Origin: Bacteroidota bacterium
GTDB taxonomy: Bacteria > Bacteroidota > Bacteroidia > Flavobacteriales > Flavobacteriaceae
NCBI GenBank assembly: GCA_947483095.1
Contig: CANKLD010000015.1
Span: 1-19,584, forward strand
Length of the DNA: 19,584 nucleotides
Reading direction: 5' to 3'
The translations under genes were made by a program, and so were the position numbers. The notes beneath the pieces were generated by a model. It was not told where the DNA came from and did no database searches. It saw nothing but the letters and a program-made list of their open reading frames with translations. The stretch's first letter is position 1, and each line of letters starts with the position of its first letter. Of the stretch, positions 7,787-15,871 are shown piece after piece.

Positions 7787-9133
7787 TTATAGTATTCCAA
7801 AGCGGAAACCTGTATAAAAATCTACTTGTTTAGTATCACTTGTAAGGGCAGTTAATATTGAGTTTGAACCTAGGAAAAATCCTCCTAATCGAAATCCGAA
7901 ACCTCCTGTTGTTCCTGAAATTTCATTTTTTGCTAAAGGCATATAAGCTTCAAAAATACCCAATGAAATTCTAGGAGTTATCGAAATTATATTTTGCGAT
8001 ATAATTTGATCGTTGTTGCTATTGCTGTTTACCTTCTGTTGAGTAAAAAGTGTAACGCTAAATTTTGATATAATTTTAATATCAGCATATAAATTAAAAG
8101 TAGTTGGAAGCTTAATATTGAAGTCATTACTTTGAGCTGATTTAGTTAAAAACCCACTGTTTATCAATGTTGTTTCAATATCATTGATGCCATTAGAATT
8201 TTGAAAGTCATTCAAATTTAAGGATTGACTTCCTTGAATTGATAAGGTGTAATTGGTTGAATAATTGTCAGAAGATTTAAAAGTCATACTTCCAATGTTT
8301 TTTATAGAAGCCCCAATTTTAAGTTTGTAATTTTTATTTGATCCAAGTAATTGGTAATCAATTCCAATATCTGTTGCAACACCTTGAAGATTTCCAAAAA
8401 CGGAGCTAGTGTAATCACTAACATTGGTAAAACCACTTCCTAAATTTCCTGAATAGGCAATATTCAAATTTGCGGTTGCATTGGTAAGTTTCAAATTACC
8501 TGAATTAGGAAAATCATTAGTAATTCTGCCTTGAAATTTATCCAAACCAATATTTGCGTATGCACCTGGAAAAAGAAGTTTGAATGTTACCCCTGCATTA
8601 ATTTTATTCTTTTTATTTTCAAATATTTTATGAGCCGCAGAAAAACCAATTTCTCCCCATGTGGTAGCATTCATTCTTTGATTGGTATTACTTGAAATTA
8701 AAGCAGTACCCGTATTTATAGAACTTAAAATACCATTTGTAAGTGCAGACCCTAAATTTGGATCAACATCAATAATATTACCTTTAATATACCCTTTTGA
8801 AGTTACTGCAAATCCCCAATTTAATAATTTAAAGGCAATTCCAGGACCTGCAATTTCGGTATCCATATTGAAGTTTACAGGTTCAGTTCCTTTGAATAAA
8901 ATAGTTTCTAAATTATTTCCATTAATAATATCATTAAATCCGATTTTATTATTTGAAACATTCAAACTTGTAGAAAACAATTGAACTTCAAAATGATTAT
9001 TTAAATTGGCTAATTCCGATGGATTTAAACCAATATTTAAAATCCCAACCCTCTTAGATGTAGTAATTCCTGAATAATGGTCTTGAGAGTAACTTGAGAT
9101 AGATACTAGTAATAATAAAAGTGCTTTTTTCAT
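7787..9133 (-). CDS. DUF5723-type outer-membrane beta-barrel protein
   Basis: A 448-residue exported protein. The first 17 residues (MKKALLLLLVSISSYSQ) form a classical signal peptide with likely cleavage after SYSQ. The rest is rich in Gly, Asn, Ser and aromatic residues in alternating beta-strand patterns, ending in FYTGFRFGIL, as expected for a barrel. The N-terminal section, with SKRVGILNIGLNPSELAN, resembles the Bacteroidetes DUF5723 family, for which I know no established function. It is the first gene of a two-gene unit with the aldehyde dehydrogenase. A role in taking up or exporting a hydrophobic compound would suit that pairing, but this is speculation. Confidence 0.8.
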   Translation of the reverse strand: MKKALLLLLVSISSYSQDHYSGITTSKRVGILNIGLNPSELANLNNHFEVQLFSTSLNVSNNKIGFNDIINGNNLETILFKGTEPVNFNMDTEIAGPGIAFKLLNWGFAVTSKGYIKGNIIDVDPNLGSALTNGILSSINTGTALISSNTNQRMNATTWGEIGFSAAHKIFENKKNKINAGVTFKLLFPGAYANIGLDKFQGRITNDFPNSGNLKLTNATANLNIAYSGNLGSGFTNVSDYTSSVFGNLQGVATDIGIDYQLLGSNKNYKLKIGASIKNIGSMTFKSSDNYSTNYTLSIQGSQSLNLNDFQNSNGINDIETTLINSGFLTKSAQSNDFNIKLPTTFNLYADIKIISKFSVTLFTQQKVNSNSNNDQIISQNIISITPRISLGIFEAYMPLAKNEISGTTGGFGFRLGGFFLGSNSILTALTSDTKQVDFYTGFRFGIL

Positions 9134-9173
9134 AGGTTCTAAATTTTGAATTAATAATTATTTTTAAATTGCA

Positions 9174-9181
9174 CAAACTTA
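9174..9181 (-). promoter_or_regulatory. Candidate -7 box for the outer-membrane/ALDH unit
   Basis: The minus strand reads TAAGTTTG, a full match to TAnnTTTG, about 40 nt before the ATG at 9133. It lies between that gene and the end of rluA. No TTG at ideal spacing was found. Confidence 0.45.
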
Positions 9182-9192
9182 ATAATTTTATT

Positions 9193-9882
9193 TTAAATAG
9201 CGTTCCAAATTGTATCATTTGGAGCAGGGGCTGTGATTTCTATATTTTCTTTAGAAACCGGATGAATGAAAACTAATTTTCTTGCATGAAGATGAATTCC
9301 ACCGTCTGGATTACTTCTGTCAAACCCGTATTTTAAATCGCCTTTTATCGGTGATCCAATAGCGGCTAATTGCGCTCTAATTTGATGGTGTCTTCCGGTG
9401 TGAAGATTTATTTCTAATCCGTAATAGTTTTGTAATGAAGCCATTATTTTATAATCAAGACTAGCAATTTTGCTTTCGGGGACTTCATTACTATGCGCTT
9501 TTGAAGTATTGTTTTTTTCATTTCTTTTCAAATAATGAACTAATTTGTCTTCCGAATTTTCAGGTTTGTTTTTTACAATTGCCCAATAGGTTTTTTGAGT
9601 TTCCCGATTGCTAAAAAGGGCATTCATTCTAGTAAGTGCTTTACTAGTTCTTGCAAATAGTACAATTCCAGTTGTAGGTCGATCCAACCGATGAATTACA
9701 CCCAAAAAAACCTCTCCGGGCTTATTGTATTTGTCTTTAATGTATTCTTTAACCACTTCTGAAAGTGGTTTGTCACCAGTTTTGTCTCCCTGAACAATAT
9801 CTCCTACACGCTTGTTAATCACAATTATATGATTGTCTTCATGAAGGATTTGGAGGTTGTTTTTATCAGAGATTATTTTCAT
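9193..9882 (-). CDS. RluA-family RNA pseudouridine synthase
   Basis: A 229-residue pseudouridine synthase of the RluA/RluC/RluD group without an N-terminal S4 domain, which makes it short. The catalytic segment is VIHRLDRPTTG (62-72), with nucleophile Asp67; most relatives have TSG where this has TTG. A second conserved block, LHTGRHHQIRAQL, lies near residues 160-172. The enzyme converts specific uridines to pseudouridine in rRNA or tRNA; the exact site cannot be assigned. It starts 28 bp after the panB stop on the same strand and probably shares its transcript. I recall panB followed by an RluA-type gene as a common order in Flavobacteriaceae. Confidence 0.9.
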   Translation of the reverse strand: MKIISDKNNLQILHEDNHIIVINKRVGDIVQGDKTGDKPLSEVVKEYIKDKYNKPGEVFLGVIHRLDRPTTGIVLFARTSKALTRMNALFSNRETQKTYWAIVKNKPENSEDKLVHYLKRNEKNNTSKAHSNEVPESKIASLDYKIMASLQNYYGLEINLHTGRHHQIRAQLAAIGSPIKGDLKYGFDRSNPDGGIHLHARKLVFIHPVSKENIEITAPAPNDTIWNAI

Positions 9883-9910
9883 TTGGAATACCTAAAATAT
9901 CAAATTTAGG

Positions 9911-10729
9911 TTAATATTGTTCGTTAGCGTTTGGAAAATCGCTCGATTTTACATCTTTCACATATTGCCCAATTGCAGTAGTCATTTCTTCAAATAAATT
10001 CAAATAACGACGTAAAAATCTAGGACTAAATTCATTGTTCATTCCTAACATATCATGTATTACAAGTACCTGACCGTCAACGTCTCCTCCTGCACCAATA
10101 CCAATTACAGGAATAGAAATACTCTTAGCAACTTTAGCAGCTAAATGGGCTGGTATTTTTTCTAAAACCAATGCAAAACACCCAATTTTTTCTAGCATTT
10201 TGGCATCTTCTAATAATTTGTCAGCTTCTTGTTCTTCTTTTGCACGAACGGTATAACTACCAAATTTATAGATAGATTGTGGCGTTAATCCTAAATGTCC
10301 CATTACAGGTATTCCAGCATTTAATATTTTTTTTATAGAATCTTTTATCTCGTTACCACCTTCTAATTTTACAGCGTGGCTTCCGCTTTCTTTCATTATT
10401 CGGATAGAAGAACGAAGTGCTTCTTTTGGATCCGATTGATAACTTCCAAAAGGTAAATCAACAACTACTAGGGCTCTGTCTATGGCGCGAACCACACCTG
10501 AAGCATGATAAATCATTTGATCTAAAGTAATTGGCAATGTAGTTTCATGTCCCGCCATAACATTAGATGCAGAATCACCTACAAGAATTACATCAATTCC
10601 TGCAGTATCCACAATTTTTGCCATGGTAAAATCATAGGCAGTTAGCATGGATATTTTCTCACCATTAGACTTCATTTCTATTAGTGATTTTGTAGTAATT
10701 CTTTTGTAATCTTTTTTGGCTACTGACAT
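9911..10729 (-). CDS. panB: 3-methyl-2-oxobutanoate hydroxymethyltransferase (ketopantoate hydroxymethyltransferase)
   Basis: First committed enzyme of pantothenate/CoA synthesis. It transfers a hydroxymethyl group from 5,10-methylene-tetrahydrofolate to 3-methyl-2-oxobutanoate, giving ketopantoate. The 272-residue length is typical. Family markers are [10 protein letters not shown] (28-37), VGDSASNVM (50-58, metal ligand Asp52), [11 protein letters not shown] (88-98, Asp91), KLEGG (121-125, Glu123), [10 protein letters not shown] (143-152) and VLEKIPA, with catalytic Glu190. It is cytoplasmic and should assemble as a decamer like its relatives. The gene is the first of a likely panB-rluA unit. 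No panC or panD gene is in the window. Confidence 0.97.
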   Translation of the reverse strand: MSVAKKDYKRITTKSLIEMKSNGEKISMLTAYDFTMAKIVDTAGIDVILVGDSASNVMAGHETTLPITLDQMIYHASGVVRAIDRALVVVDLPFGSYQSDPKEALRSSIRIMKESGSHAVKLEGGNEIKDSIKKILNAGIPVMGHLGLTPQSIYKFGSYTVRAKEEQEADKLLEDAKMLEKIGCFALVLEKIPAHLAAKVAKSISIPVIGIGAGGDVDGQVLVIHDMLGMNNEFSPRFLRRYLNLFEEMTTAIGQYVKDVKSSDFPNANEQY

Positions 10730-10758
10730 ATGATTTATGGTTTAAGTAATAATTAAGG

Positions 10759-10766
10759 CAAAAATA
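10759..10766 (-). promoter_or_regulatory. Candidate -7 box for panB-rluA
   Basis: The minus strand reads TATTTTTG (TAnnTTTG), 29 nt before the panB ATG. No good -33 TTG is seen. Confidence 0.4.
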
Positions 10767-10920
10767 ATCAAATTAGTTAGATTTCTTGATTATTGTTCGT
10801 TGGTTTATTTAAGATTCCTGATTTTAGATTTTTAATCTTAACAGTATTTATTTCATAAATAGTTGAACCACTACTTCACATTTATTTAATAATTTTCCGA
10901 TTAAACCATTAAACGGATTG

Positions 10921-12348
10921 CTAACAATCTGCAAAATTAACTGCAATAGCTAATCCGCCTTCTGAGGTTTCTTTGTATTTATTATTCATATCCTGAGCTG
11001 TTTTCCACATCGTATCAATAACTTTATCTAATGGCACTTTTGCATTTTTCGGATCAGTTTCCAATGCTAATTCGGCTGCATTTATTGCTTTTATTGCCCC
11101 CATAGTATTTCTCTCAATACATGGAATTTGAACCAACCCTCCTACAGGATCGCAGGTCATACCTAAATGATGCTCCATAGCAATTTCGGCAGCCATTAAA
11201 ACTTGCTCTGGACTTCCACCCATTAATTCGCACAATGCGGCAGCTGCCATTGCTGAAGAAACACCAATTTCTGCCTGACATCCACCCATTGCTGCTGAGA
11301 TAGTTGATCCTTTTTTGAAAAGACTACCAATTTCTCCCGCAACCATTAAAAATTGTTTTATTTCTTTTTCACCAGCATGGTGATTTTCAATTACTAAAAA
11401 ATACATTAAAACTGCCGGTACAACCCCAGCACTTCCATTAGTAGGAGCAGTAACAACTCGCCCTAAAGCAGCATTTACTTCATTTACCGATAAGGCAAAA
11501 CAACTCACCCATTTTAGTATTTGTCTAAATTTGACTTCTGTTTTTCGAATGGTTTCAAGCCATGATTGAGGCGAATCATAATTAGCTAAACCAATTAAAT
11601 TTTGATGCATATCAAAAGCTCTTCTACGAACTTTTAGTCCGCCTGGTAAAATACCTTCAGAATGACACCCAATATACATGCATTCCAGCATGGTTTCCCA
11701 AATTCGAAGCAATTCGCTATTAATTTTTTCTTCAGAACGCATTGATTTTTCATTTTCAAATACAATTTCTGAAATTTTCTTATTTTCAACCCTGCAATAC
11801 TCTAATAATTTAGCAGCATTAGAAACTTGAAATGGAAAAGCACCTTTTATTTCCAGTTTTTTCTTTGCATTTATCCGTTCTTCTTTTACGACAAATCCCC
11901 CACCAATTGAATAGAATGTTGAAGAATAGTTGGAACTATCTTTTAAAGAGGCATTAAATCTTAATCCATTGGCATGAAATGGAAGAAACTCTTTATTAAA
12001 AATGATGTCTTGATTTAATTTAAAAGGGATGTTTATTTCATTTCCTAAAATAATCTGTTCGGTTTCAGTAATCGATTTTATTATTTTTGAAATATTTTCG
12101 ATAGGAATATATTCAGGATCTTGACCACTTAAGCCTAGCATTATAGCAAAATCGGTAGCATGGCCTTTCCCTGTTAATGATAATGAACCATATAAATCAA
12201 CTTGAATACGAGTTGTGTTTTCAATCAAATTGTTGTCTATTAATTCATTCAGAAATCTTTCGGCTGCTCTCCAAGGGCCCAAAGTATGAGAACTTGAAGG
12301 TCCAACACCGATTTTTAGCATATCAAATACCGATATACATTCTTCCAT
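10921..12348 (-). CDS. sdaA: L-serine ammonia-lyase (single-chain iron-sulfur type)
   Basis: Deaminates L-serine to pyruvate and ammonia with a [4Fe-4S] cluster. The 475-residue chain carries both the beta-type domain ([14 protein letters not shown], 16-29) and the catalytic alpha-type domain ([12 protein letters not shown], 301-312). The expected cluster ligands are Cys357 (GGCQAE), Cys399 (MTCDPVGG) and Cys410 (IPCIER). Their 42- and 11-residue spacing equals that of the structurally studied Legionella enzyme. The chain ends in ADC: a C-terminal cysteine that in the Legionella enzyme coordinates the cluster and acts as an internal inhibitor displaced by serine. It is cytoplasmic and should be oxygen-sensitive. 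It stands alone, with its own candidate promoter, downstream of the LacI-type regulator on the same strand but 147 bp away. Confidence 0.95.
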   Translation of the reverse strand: MEECISVFDMLKIGVGPSSSHTLGPWRAAERFLNELIDNNLIENTTRIQVDLYGSLSLTGKGHATDFAIMLGLSGQDPEYIPIENISKIIKSITETEQIILGNEINIPFKLNQDIIFNKEFLPFHANGLRFNASLKDSSNYSSTFYSIGGGFVVKEERINAKKKLEIKGAFPFQVSNAAKLLEYCRVENKKISEIVFENEKSMRSEEKINSELLRIWETMLECMYIGCHSEGILPGGLKVRRRAFDMHQNLIGLANYDSPQSWLETIRKTEVKFRQILKWVSCFALSVNEVNAALGRVVTAPTNGSAGVVPAVLMYFLVIENHHAGEKEIKQFLMVAGEIGSLFKKGSTISAAMGGCQAEIGVSSAMAAAALCELMGGSPEQVLMAAEIAMEHHLGMTCDPVGGLVQIPCIERNTMGAIKAINAAELALETDPKNAKVPLDKVIDTMWKTAQDMNNKYKETSEGGLAIAVNFADC

Positions 12349-12372
12349 AATTAATGGTTTATTATTTGATTA

Positions 12373-12380
12373 CAAATATA
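12373..12380 (-). promoter_or_regulatory. Candidate -7 box for sdaA
   Basis: The minus strand reads TATATTTG, a full match to TAnnTTTG, 24 nt before the sdaA ATG. The surrounding gap is extremely A/T-rich and shows no clear -33 TTG. Confidence 0.4.
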
Positions 12381-12495
12381 AATAAAGTAATCATATAATA
12401 GATTTTTGTATTATAAATTGTGAATTTATTAGAAATCACCTTTATATTAAACCAAAAATTATAGAATTATTAATATTGTAAATAATACAGAAATA

Positions 12496-13518
12496 CTATT
12501 TTATAAATGTTCCCGCATTTTCTTTTACAATAATCTCGAGAGGAATATAATTGGTAATTTCTATTTCTTCTTTTAAAACCAATTTTTTATAAAGATGACT
12601 GATACCTAAATAACCTTGATCTTCCGGTTTTTGATTTATTAAAAAATCAATTTTCCCATCGTTTAGGTACTCTAAATTATTCTTTAATAAGTCGTAACCC
12701 ACCACTCGAATGCCATTCAAATTATTTTCTTTGAGGAATTTTGCAACTATGTAAACTCTTGAATTTGGAACAAAAACACTATTAATGCTTTTGAACATTT
12801 CTTTAGAAATGGTATTGTATTCAGAATCTTTAATGCTAATTTCAGAAAACTTATAATTTAACAACTCTTTTTTCTCTTTAAAAAAGGAGTGAAACCCTTT
12901 AATTCTTTGTAAATAAACGGAAGTACTTTCTATTTCTCGAGTAATTTTCATAATCAGAACATTATTGTCTGATTTCACTCCAAAACTAATCAGTTTGCCA
13001 GCTAAATAGCCACTTTGATAAGCGTCTTGACCAATATAATCTAGTCCTTCGATTTCAGCTATATTAGAATCGATCATTACTATTGGAATATTCTTCTTTT
13101 TAAATTCCTTTAAAAAAAGTACCGATTCATCATAAAAAATAGGAGCAAAAAGCAATCCGTCGTATTCTCCCTCTAATACTTTTTGTGCCACTTTTTTAAA
13201 TGCTGTAGAATTGTATTTGTAGTTGATGAACTCCATTTTTATACCAAATCTTTCAAATTCTTGAGCTGCTTTTTTTACACCTAATAAAGGACCTAACCAA
13301 TATTCTAATCCTTCATGTTGGGGAAGGAAAACGGCAATTTTAAATTTTTTATTAAAAGCTAAATTGCTGGCATAAATGTTTCTTTTATAACCGTATTGTT
13401 TAACAATAGCATTAACTATGTCAATATTTTCTTGGGAAACCTGACCTCGATTATGAAGAATTCTATCTACTGTGCCAACAGATATATTAGCCAGTTTTGC
13501 GATTTTTTTTATGGTTAT
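12496..13518 (-). CDS. LacI-family transcriptional regulator of the hexuronate operon, without a canonical start codon
   Basis: The open frame runs from after the stop at about 13534 to the stop at 12496. It encodes a complete LacI-type repressor of about 340 residues. The N-terminal helix-turn-helix reads TIKKIAKLANISVGTVDRIL (residues 2-21), then HNRGQVS. After it come a sugar-binding periplasmic-binding-protein-like core (FKIAVFLPQHEG onward), GYLAGKLI in the second domain, and the C-terminus NAGTFIK. No ATG, GTG or TTG occurs in frame before the helix-turn-helix. The family start aligns with ATA at 13518; ATC 13521 and ATA 13512 are alternatives. The first ATG is at 13236 and would give a 246-residue protein with no DNA-binding domain. 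A non-standard start, a recent start-loss mutation or a sequence error are all possible. The gene is divergent from kdgK, with a likely operator in between, and probably controls that operon in response to a uronate intermediate. Confidence 0.8.
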   Translation of the reverse strand: MTIKKIAKLANISVGTVDRILHNRGQVSQENIDIVNAIVKQYGYKRNIYASNLAFNKKFKIAVFLPQHEGLEYWLGPLLGVKKAAQEFERFGIKMEFINYKYNSTAFKKVAQKVLEGEYDGLLFAPIFYDESVLFLKEFKKKNIPIVMIDSNIAEIEGLDYIGQDAYQSGYLAGKLISFGVKSDNNVLIMKITREIESTSVYLQRIKGFHSFFKEKKELLNYKFSEISIKDSEYNTISKEMFKSINSVFVPNSRVYIVAKFLKENNLNGIRVVGYDLLKNNLEYLNDGKIDFLINQKPEDQGYLGISHLYKKLVLKEEIEITNYIPLEIIVKENAGTFIK

Positions 13519-13557
13519 GATAGCGCTAAATTTTAATTAAACAGTTCTTAATTTATA

Positions 13558-13565
13558 CAAAAATA
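13558..13565 (-). promoter_or_regulatory. Candidate -7 box for the LacI-type regulator
   Basis: The minus strand reads TATTTTTG (TAnnTTTG). Transcription from it would begin near 13551, leaving a leader of about 30 nt before the proposed non-ATG start at 13518. This supports translation starting at the helix-turn-helix rather than at the distant ATG at 13236. Confidence 0.4.
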
Positions 13566-13616
13566 TATTTTTATTCAAATTTATGAAAAATAAAGTAATT
13601 ATTAATTTTTTTTATT

Positions 13617-13624
13617 TAGTTTTG
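13617..13624 (+). promoter_or_regulatory. -7 box of the hexuronate operon promoter
   Basis: TAGTTTTG is a full match to TAnnTTTG, 73 nt before the kdgK ATG. The transcription start predicted about 7 nt downstream falls on the first base of the palindromic operator. No clear TTG is present at -33; the upstream side is a long T/A tract. Confidence 0.55.
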
Positions 13625-13630
13625 CATTAG

Positions 13631-13644
13631 CGTGTCCGTACACG
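13631..13644 (+). promoter_or_regulatory. LacI-type operator palindrome upstream of kdgK
   Basis: CGTGTCCGTACACG is a 14-bp palindrome with one mismatch (half-sites CGTGTCC and CGTGTAC) and a central CG, the form expected for LacI-family operators. It is strikingly GC-rich within A/T-rich surroundings. It lies directly after the -7 box, so a bound repressor would cover the transcription start. Being between the divergent regulator and operon, it may also allow autoregulation. That the neighbouring LacI-type protein binds it is inference. Confidence 0.75.
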
Positions 13645-13697
13645 AATAGTTTTAATTCATAATTTTAAACTAACAATAACTATAATAATTTAAAAAG

Positions 13698-14741
13698 ATG
13701 TCAAAAAAAGTAGTAACATTTGGTGAGATAATGTTAAGATTAGCACCACAAGGATTTTTAAGATTTTCACAAGCAGACAATTTTGATGTAGTATATGGAG
13801 GAGGAGAATCGAATGTAGCAGTTTCATTAGCCAATTATGGAATTCCAGTTGATTTTGTAACTCGTTTACCAAAAAACGATATTGGAGAATGCGCCATGAT
13901 GGAAATGCGTAAAAGAGGAGTAGGTGTCGACAAAATTGTTTGGGGTGGCGACCGTTTAGGTATTTACTTTTTAGAAACTGGAGCTGTAAGCAGAGGAAGT
14001 AAAGTGGTTTACGATAGATCGCATTCTTCTATGTCTGATATCCAACCAGGAATGGTGAATTGGGAAGAAGTTTTTCAAGGCGTAGAGTGGTTTCACTGGA
14101 CAGGAATTACACCAGCTATCTCGCAAAGTTCTGCCGATGCTTGTTTAGAAGCAGTAAAAGTAGCTAGCAAATTAGGCGTTACAATTTCAACGGATTTAAA
14201 TTACCGTGCAAAACTTTGGAAATATGGTGGGGATCGTGAGGCGATTATGACCGAATTAACCTCCTATTGTGATGTTATTTTAGGAAACGAAGAAGATGCC
14301 GAAATGCACTTCGGTATCAAGCCAGATGGTGCAGCAGTACAAACGCACGGACACGATGTTAAAGCGGAAGCGTTTTTATCTGTTTGTCAACAAATGATGA
14401 AAAAATTCCCACGAGCTAAAAAAGTAATTACTACTTTAAGAGGTTCAATTTCTGCTTCACACAATACTTGGGCTGGAGTTTTATATGACGGAAAGCAAAT
14501 GTTGCAAACCCGTCAATACCAAATTACCGATATCGTAGATAGAGTAGGTGGTGGAGATTCATTTATGGGAGGTTTAATCTACGGATTGCTAACGTATCCA
14601 CACGATGACCAAAACGCACTGGATTTTGCAGTAGCCGCTTCTTGTTTGAAACACACGATTAAAGGTGATGCCAATTTAGTAACGGTTGATGAGGTTAATA
14701 AATTAATGGGAGGCGATGCCTCTGGTAGAGTTGCAAGATAA
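13698..14741 (+). CDS. kdgK: 2-dehydro-3-deoxygluconokinase (KDG kinase)
   Basis: PfkB-family cytoplasmic sugar kinase of 347 residues that phosphorylates 2-keto-3-deoxygluconate (KDG) to KDPG with ATP. It opens with TFGEIMLRLAP (7-17), followed by the substrate-side GGGESNVA (34-41) and STDLNYRAKLW (164-174). The anion-hole and catalytic-base motif is GGGDSF (284-289, Asp287), where many relatives have GAGD. Length and these blocks fit KDG kinase better than ribokinase or fructokinase. It is the first gene of the hexuronate operon, directly behind the predicted operator, and is followed after 10 bp by the yhcH-like gene. An A-rich leader (TTTAAAAAG) takes the place of a Shine-Dalgarno site. 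Confidence 0.93.
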   Translation: MSKKVVTFGEIMLRLAPQGFLRFSQADNFDVVYGGGESNVAVSLANYGIPVDFVTRLPKNDIGECAMMEMRKRGVGVDKIVWGGDRLGIYFLETGAVSRGSKVVYDRSHSSMSDIQPGMVNWEEVFQGVEWFHWTGITPAISQSSADACLEAVKVASKLGVTISTDLNYRAKLWKYGGDREAIMTELTSYCDVILGNEEDAEMHFGIKPDGAAVQTHGHDVKAEAFLSVCQQMMKKFPRAKKVITTLRGSISASHNTWAGVLYDGKQMLQTRQYQITDIVDRVGGGDSFMGGLIYGLLTYPHDDQNALDFAVAASCLKHTIKGDANLVTVDEVNKLMGGDASGRVAR

Positions 14742-14751
14742 GTAAGAGATC

Positions 14752-15201
14752 ATGATAATAGATACATTAGCTAACGCATCGAAATACACGAGTTTAAATC
14801 CATTATTTGCACAAGCATTTGATTATATCAAAAAACAAGACTTGGCGAATTTACCTGTTGGCGTTTCAGACCTTGGCGAAGGCTTAAAAATGATCGTCAG
14901 TGTTGGAAATGGAAAAACCCAAGCGGTGAGCTTAGAAAAATTTGAATGCCATGATAAAAACATCGATATCCAAATTTGCGTAAGCGGTATAGAAACGATT
15001 GGCTGGAAACCAAGAGAAAAATGCGTACAACCCAACGGTGATTACAATCCCGAGAAAGACGTTCGTTTTTTCAATGACAGTCCTGATATGTATTTCCAAT
15101 TAACGGACAACCAATTTGGTATTTTTTATCCAGAAGATGTTCATGCACCAATGATTGGAGAAGGCGAAATAAAAAAAGTAGTAATAAAAGTTAAAATTTA
15201 A
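14752..15201 (+). CDS. YhcH/YjgK/YiaL-family protein (putative sugar-acid anomerase)
   Basis: A 149-residue cupin-like protein of the YhcH/YjgK/YiaL family, related to EbgC and to NanQ, the latter reported as a sialic-acid anomerase. The family metal-site pattern is visible: His67 within CHDKNIDIQ (66-74), Glu81 after GI, and YPEDVHAP (126-133) with His131. It lies between KDG kinase and KDPG aldolase, 10 bp after the first and 3 bp before the second, so it is co-translated with KDG metabolism. KDG, like sialic acid, is a 2-keto-3-deoxy acid that cyclises. An anomerase or ring-opening role on KDG or an upstream uronate is therefore plausible but unproven. It is not obviously KdgF, a different cupin. 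Confidence 0.82.
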   Translation: MIIDTLANASKYTSLNPLFAQAFDYIKKQDLANLPVGVSDLGEGLKMIVSVGNGKTQAVSLEKFECHDKNIDIQICVSGIETIGWKPREKCVQPNGDYNPEKDVRFFNDSPDMYFQLTDNQFGIFYPEDVHAPMIGEGEIKKVVIKVKI

Positions 15202-15204
15202 ATA

Positions 15205-15864
15205 ATGAGTAAAATCCAACAAGTTTCAAATGTCATTGTACAACAAGGGATGCTTCCGTTATATTTCAATGCCGATGAAACCGTAACAATAGAAGTTTTA
15301 AGAGCGATTTACAGAGCAGGAATAAAAGCGGTTGAATATACCAGTCGTGGCGAAACGGCTTTGAGTAACTTCACGAAAATGGTTGAAATTAGAAATGCTG
15401 AAATGCCTGATTTATTATTGGGTATTGGAACCATAAAAAACTTGCAACAAGCAGAAGAATATTTCTCGGTTGGCGCTGATTTTTTCATCAGTCCAGGATT
15501 TGTTCCTGAAGTTGCGGCATTTTTAAAAAGCAAAGGAATTTTATACAGCCCAGGTTGTATGACTCCTACAGAAATCATAACTGCTGAAAATGCTGGAATA
15601 CACTTTATCAAATTGTTTCCTGGCAATATGCTAGGACCCGATTTCTTGAGTGGAATTAAGGATATTTTCCCTAAATTGTTGTTCATGCCAACAGGTGGAG
15701 TAGACACTACAAGACCAAACATCGAAGGATGGTTTAAAGCTGGTGTTTCGGCAGTTGGAATGGGAAGCAAATTAATCAGCAAACAATTAATGGCGGATAA
15801 AGATTATGCAACAATCGAATCGGAAACCAAAGCAGTTTTAAGCTTAATTCAATCAATAAAATAA
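15205..15864 (+). CDS. eda: 2-dehydro-3-deoxyphosphogluconate (KDPG) aldolase
   Basis: Class I aldolase of 219 residues that splits KDPG into pyruvate and glyceraldehyde-3-phosphate, the last step of the pathway encoded here. Key residues are catalytic Glu44 in AVEYTSRG (42-49), the GIGTI block (73-77), the PGCMTPTE loop (116-123) and the Schiff-base Lys136 in FIKLFPG (134-140). The phosphate-binding PTGGV follows near residue 170. Length is normal for the family, which works as a cytoplasmic trimer. Activity on KDGal-6-P is possible, as for other Eda-type enzymes, but the operon context favours KDPG. It is separated by 7 bp from the next gene. Confidence 0.94.
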   Translation: MSKIQQVSNVIVQQGMLPLYFNADETVTIEVLRAIYRAGIKAVEYTSRGETALSNFTKMVEIRNAEMPDLLLGIGTIKNLQQAEEYFSVGADFFISPGFVPEVAAFLKSKGILYSPGCMTPTEIITAENAGIHFIKLFPGNMLGPDFLSGIKDIFPKLLFMPTGGVDTTRPNIEGWFKAGVSAVGMGSKLISKQLMADKDYATIESETKAVLSLIQSIK

Positions 15865-15871
15865 TAATTAG

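Noticed and set aside
8682..8984. Plus-strand 100-codon frame inside the outer-membrane protein gene
   Set aside because: Antisense shadow of a strongly supported minus-strand gene.
10810..10842. TAAGATT ... AATCTTA inverted repeat downstream of sdaA as a terminator
   Set aside because: Seven A/T-rich base pairs around a long loop with no T tract; likely chance in A/T-rich DNA.
10897..10917. CCGATTAA ... TTAAACGG imperfect palindrome just after the sdaA stop
   Set aside because: Imperfect stem and no U-run on the transcript side; not convincing as a terminator or operator.
13503..13510. Run of eight A on the minus strand near the regulator start as a frameshift that hides an ATG
   Set aside because: No ATG or GTG occurs in any minus-strand frame immediately upstream, and the only nearby TTG (about 13558) leads quickly to stops, so a slip in the A run would not supply a start.
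13530..13697. Riboswitch or structured leader in the lacI-kdgK gap
   Set aside because: Apart from the 14-bp palindrome the stretch is simple A/T-rich sequence with no conserved aptamer-like helices that I can see.
13690..13872. Minus-strand 60-codon frame across the kdgK start
   Set aside because: Low-complexity Leu/Ile-rich shadow of kdgK in the opposite strand, with no family resemblance or promoter.
15309..15782. Minus-strand 157-codon frame inside eda
   Set aside because: Antisense shadow; the plus strand encodes an intact aldolase with its catalytic residues.
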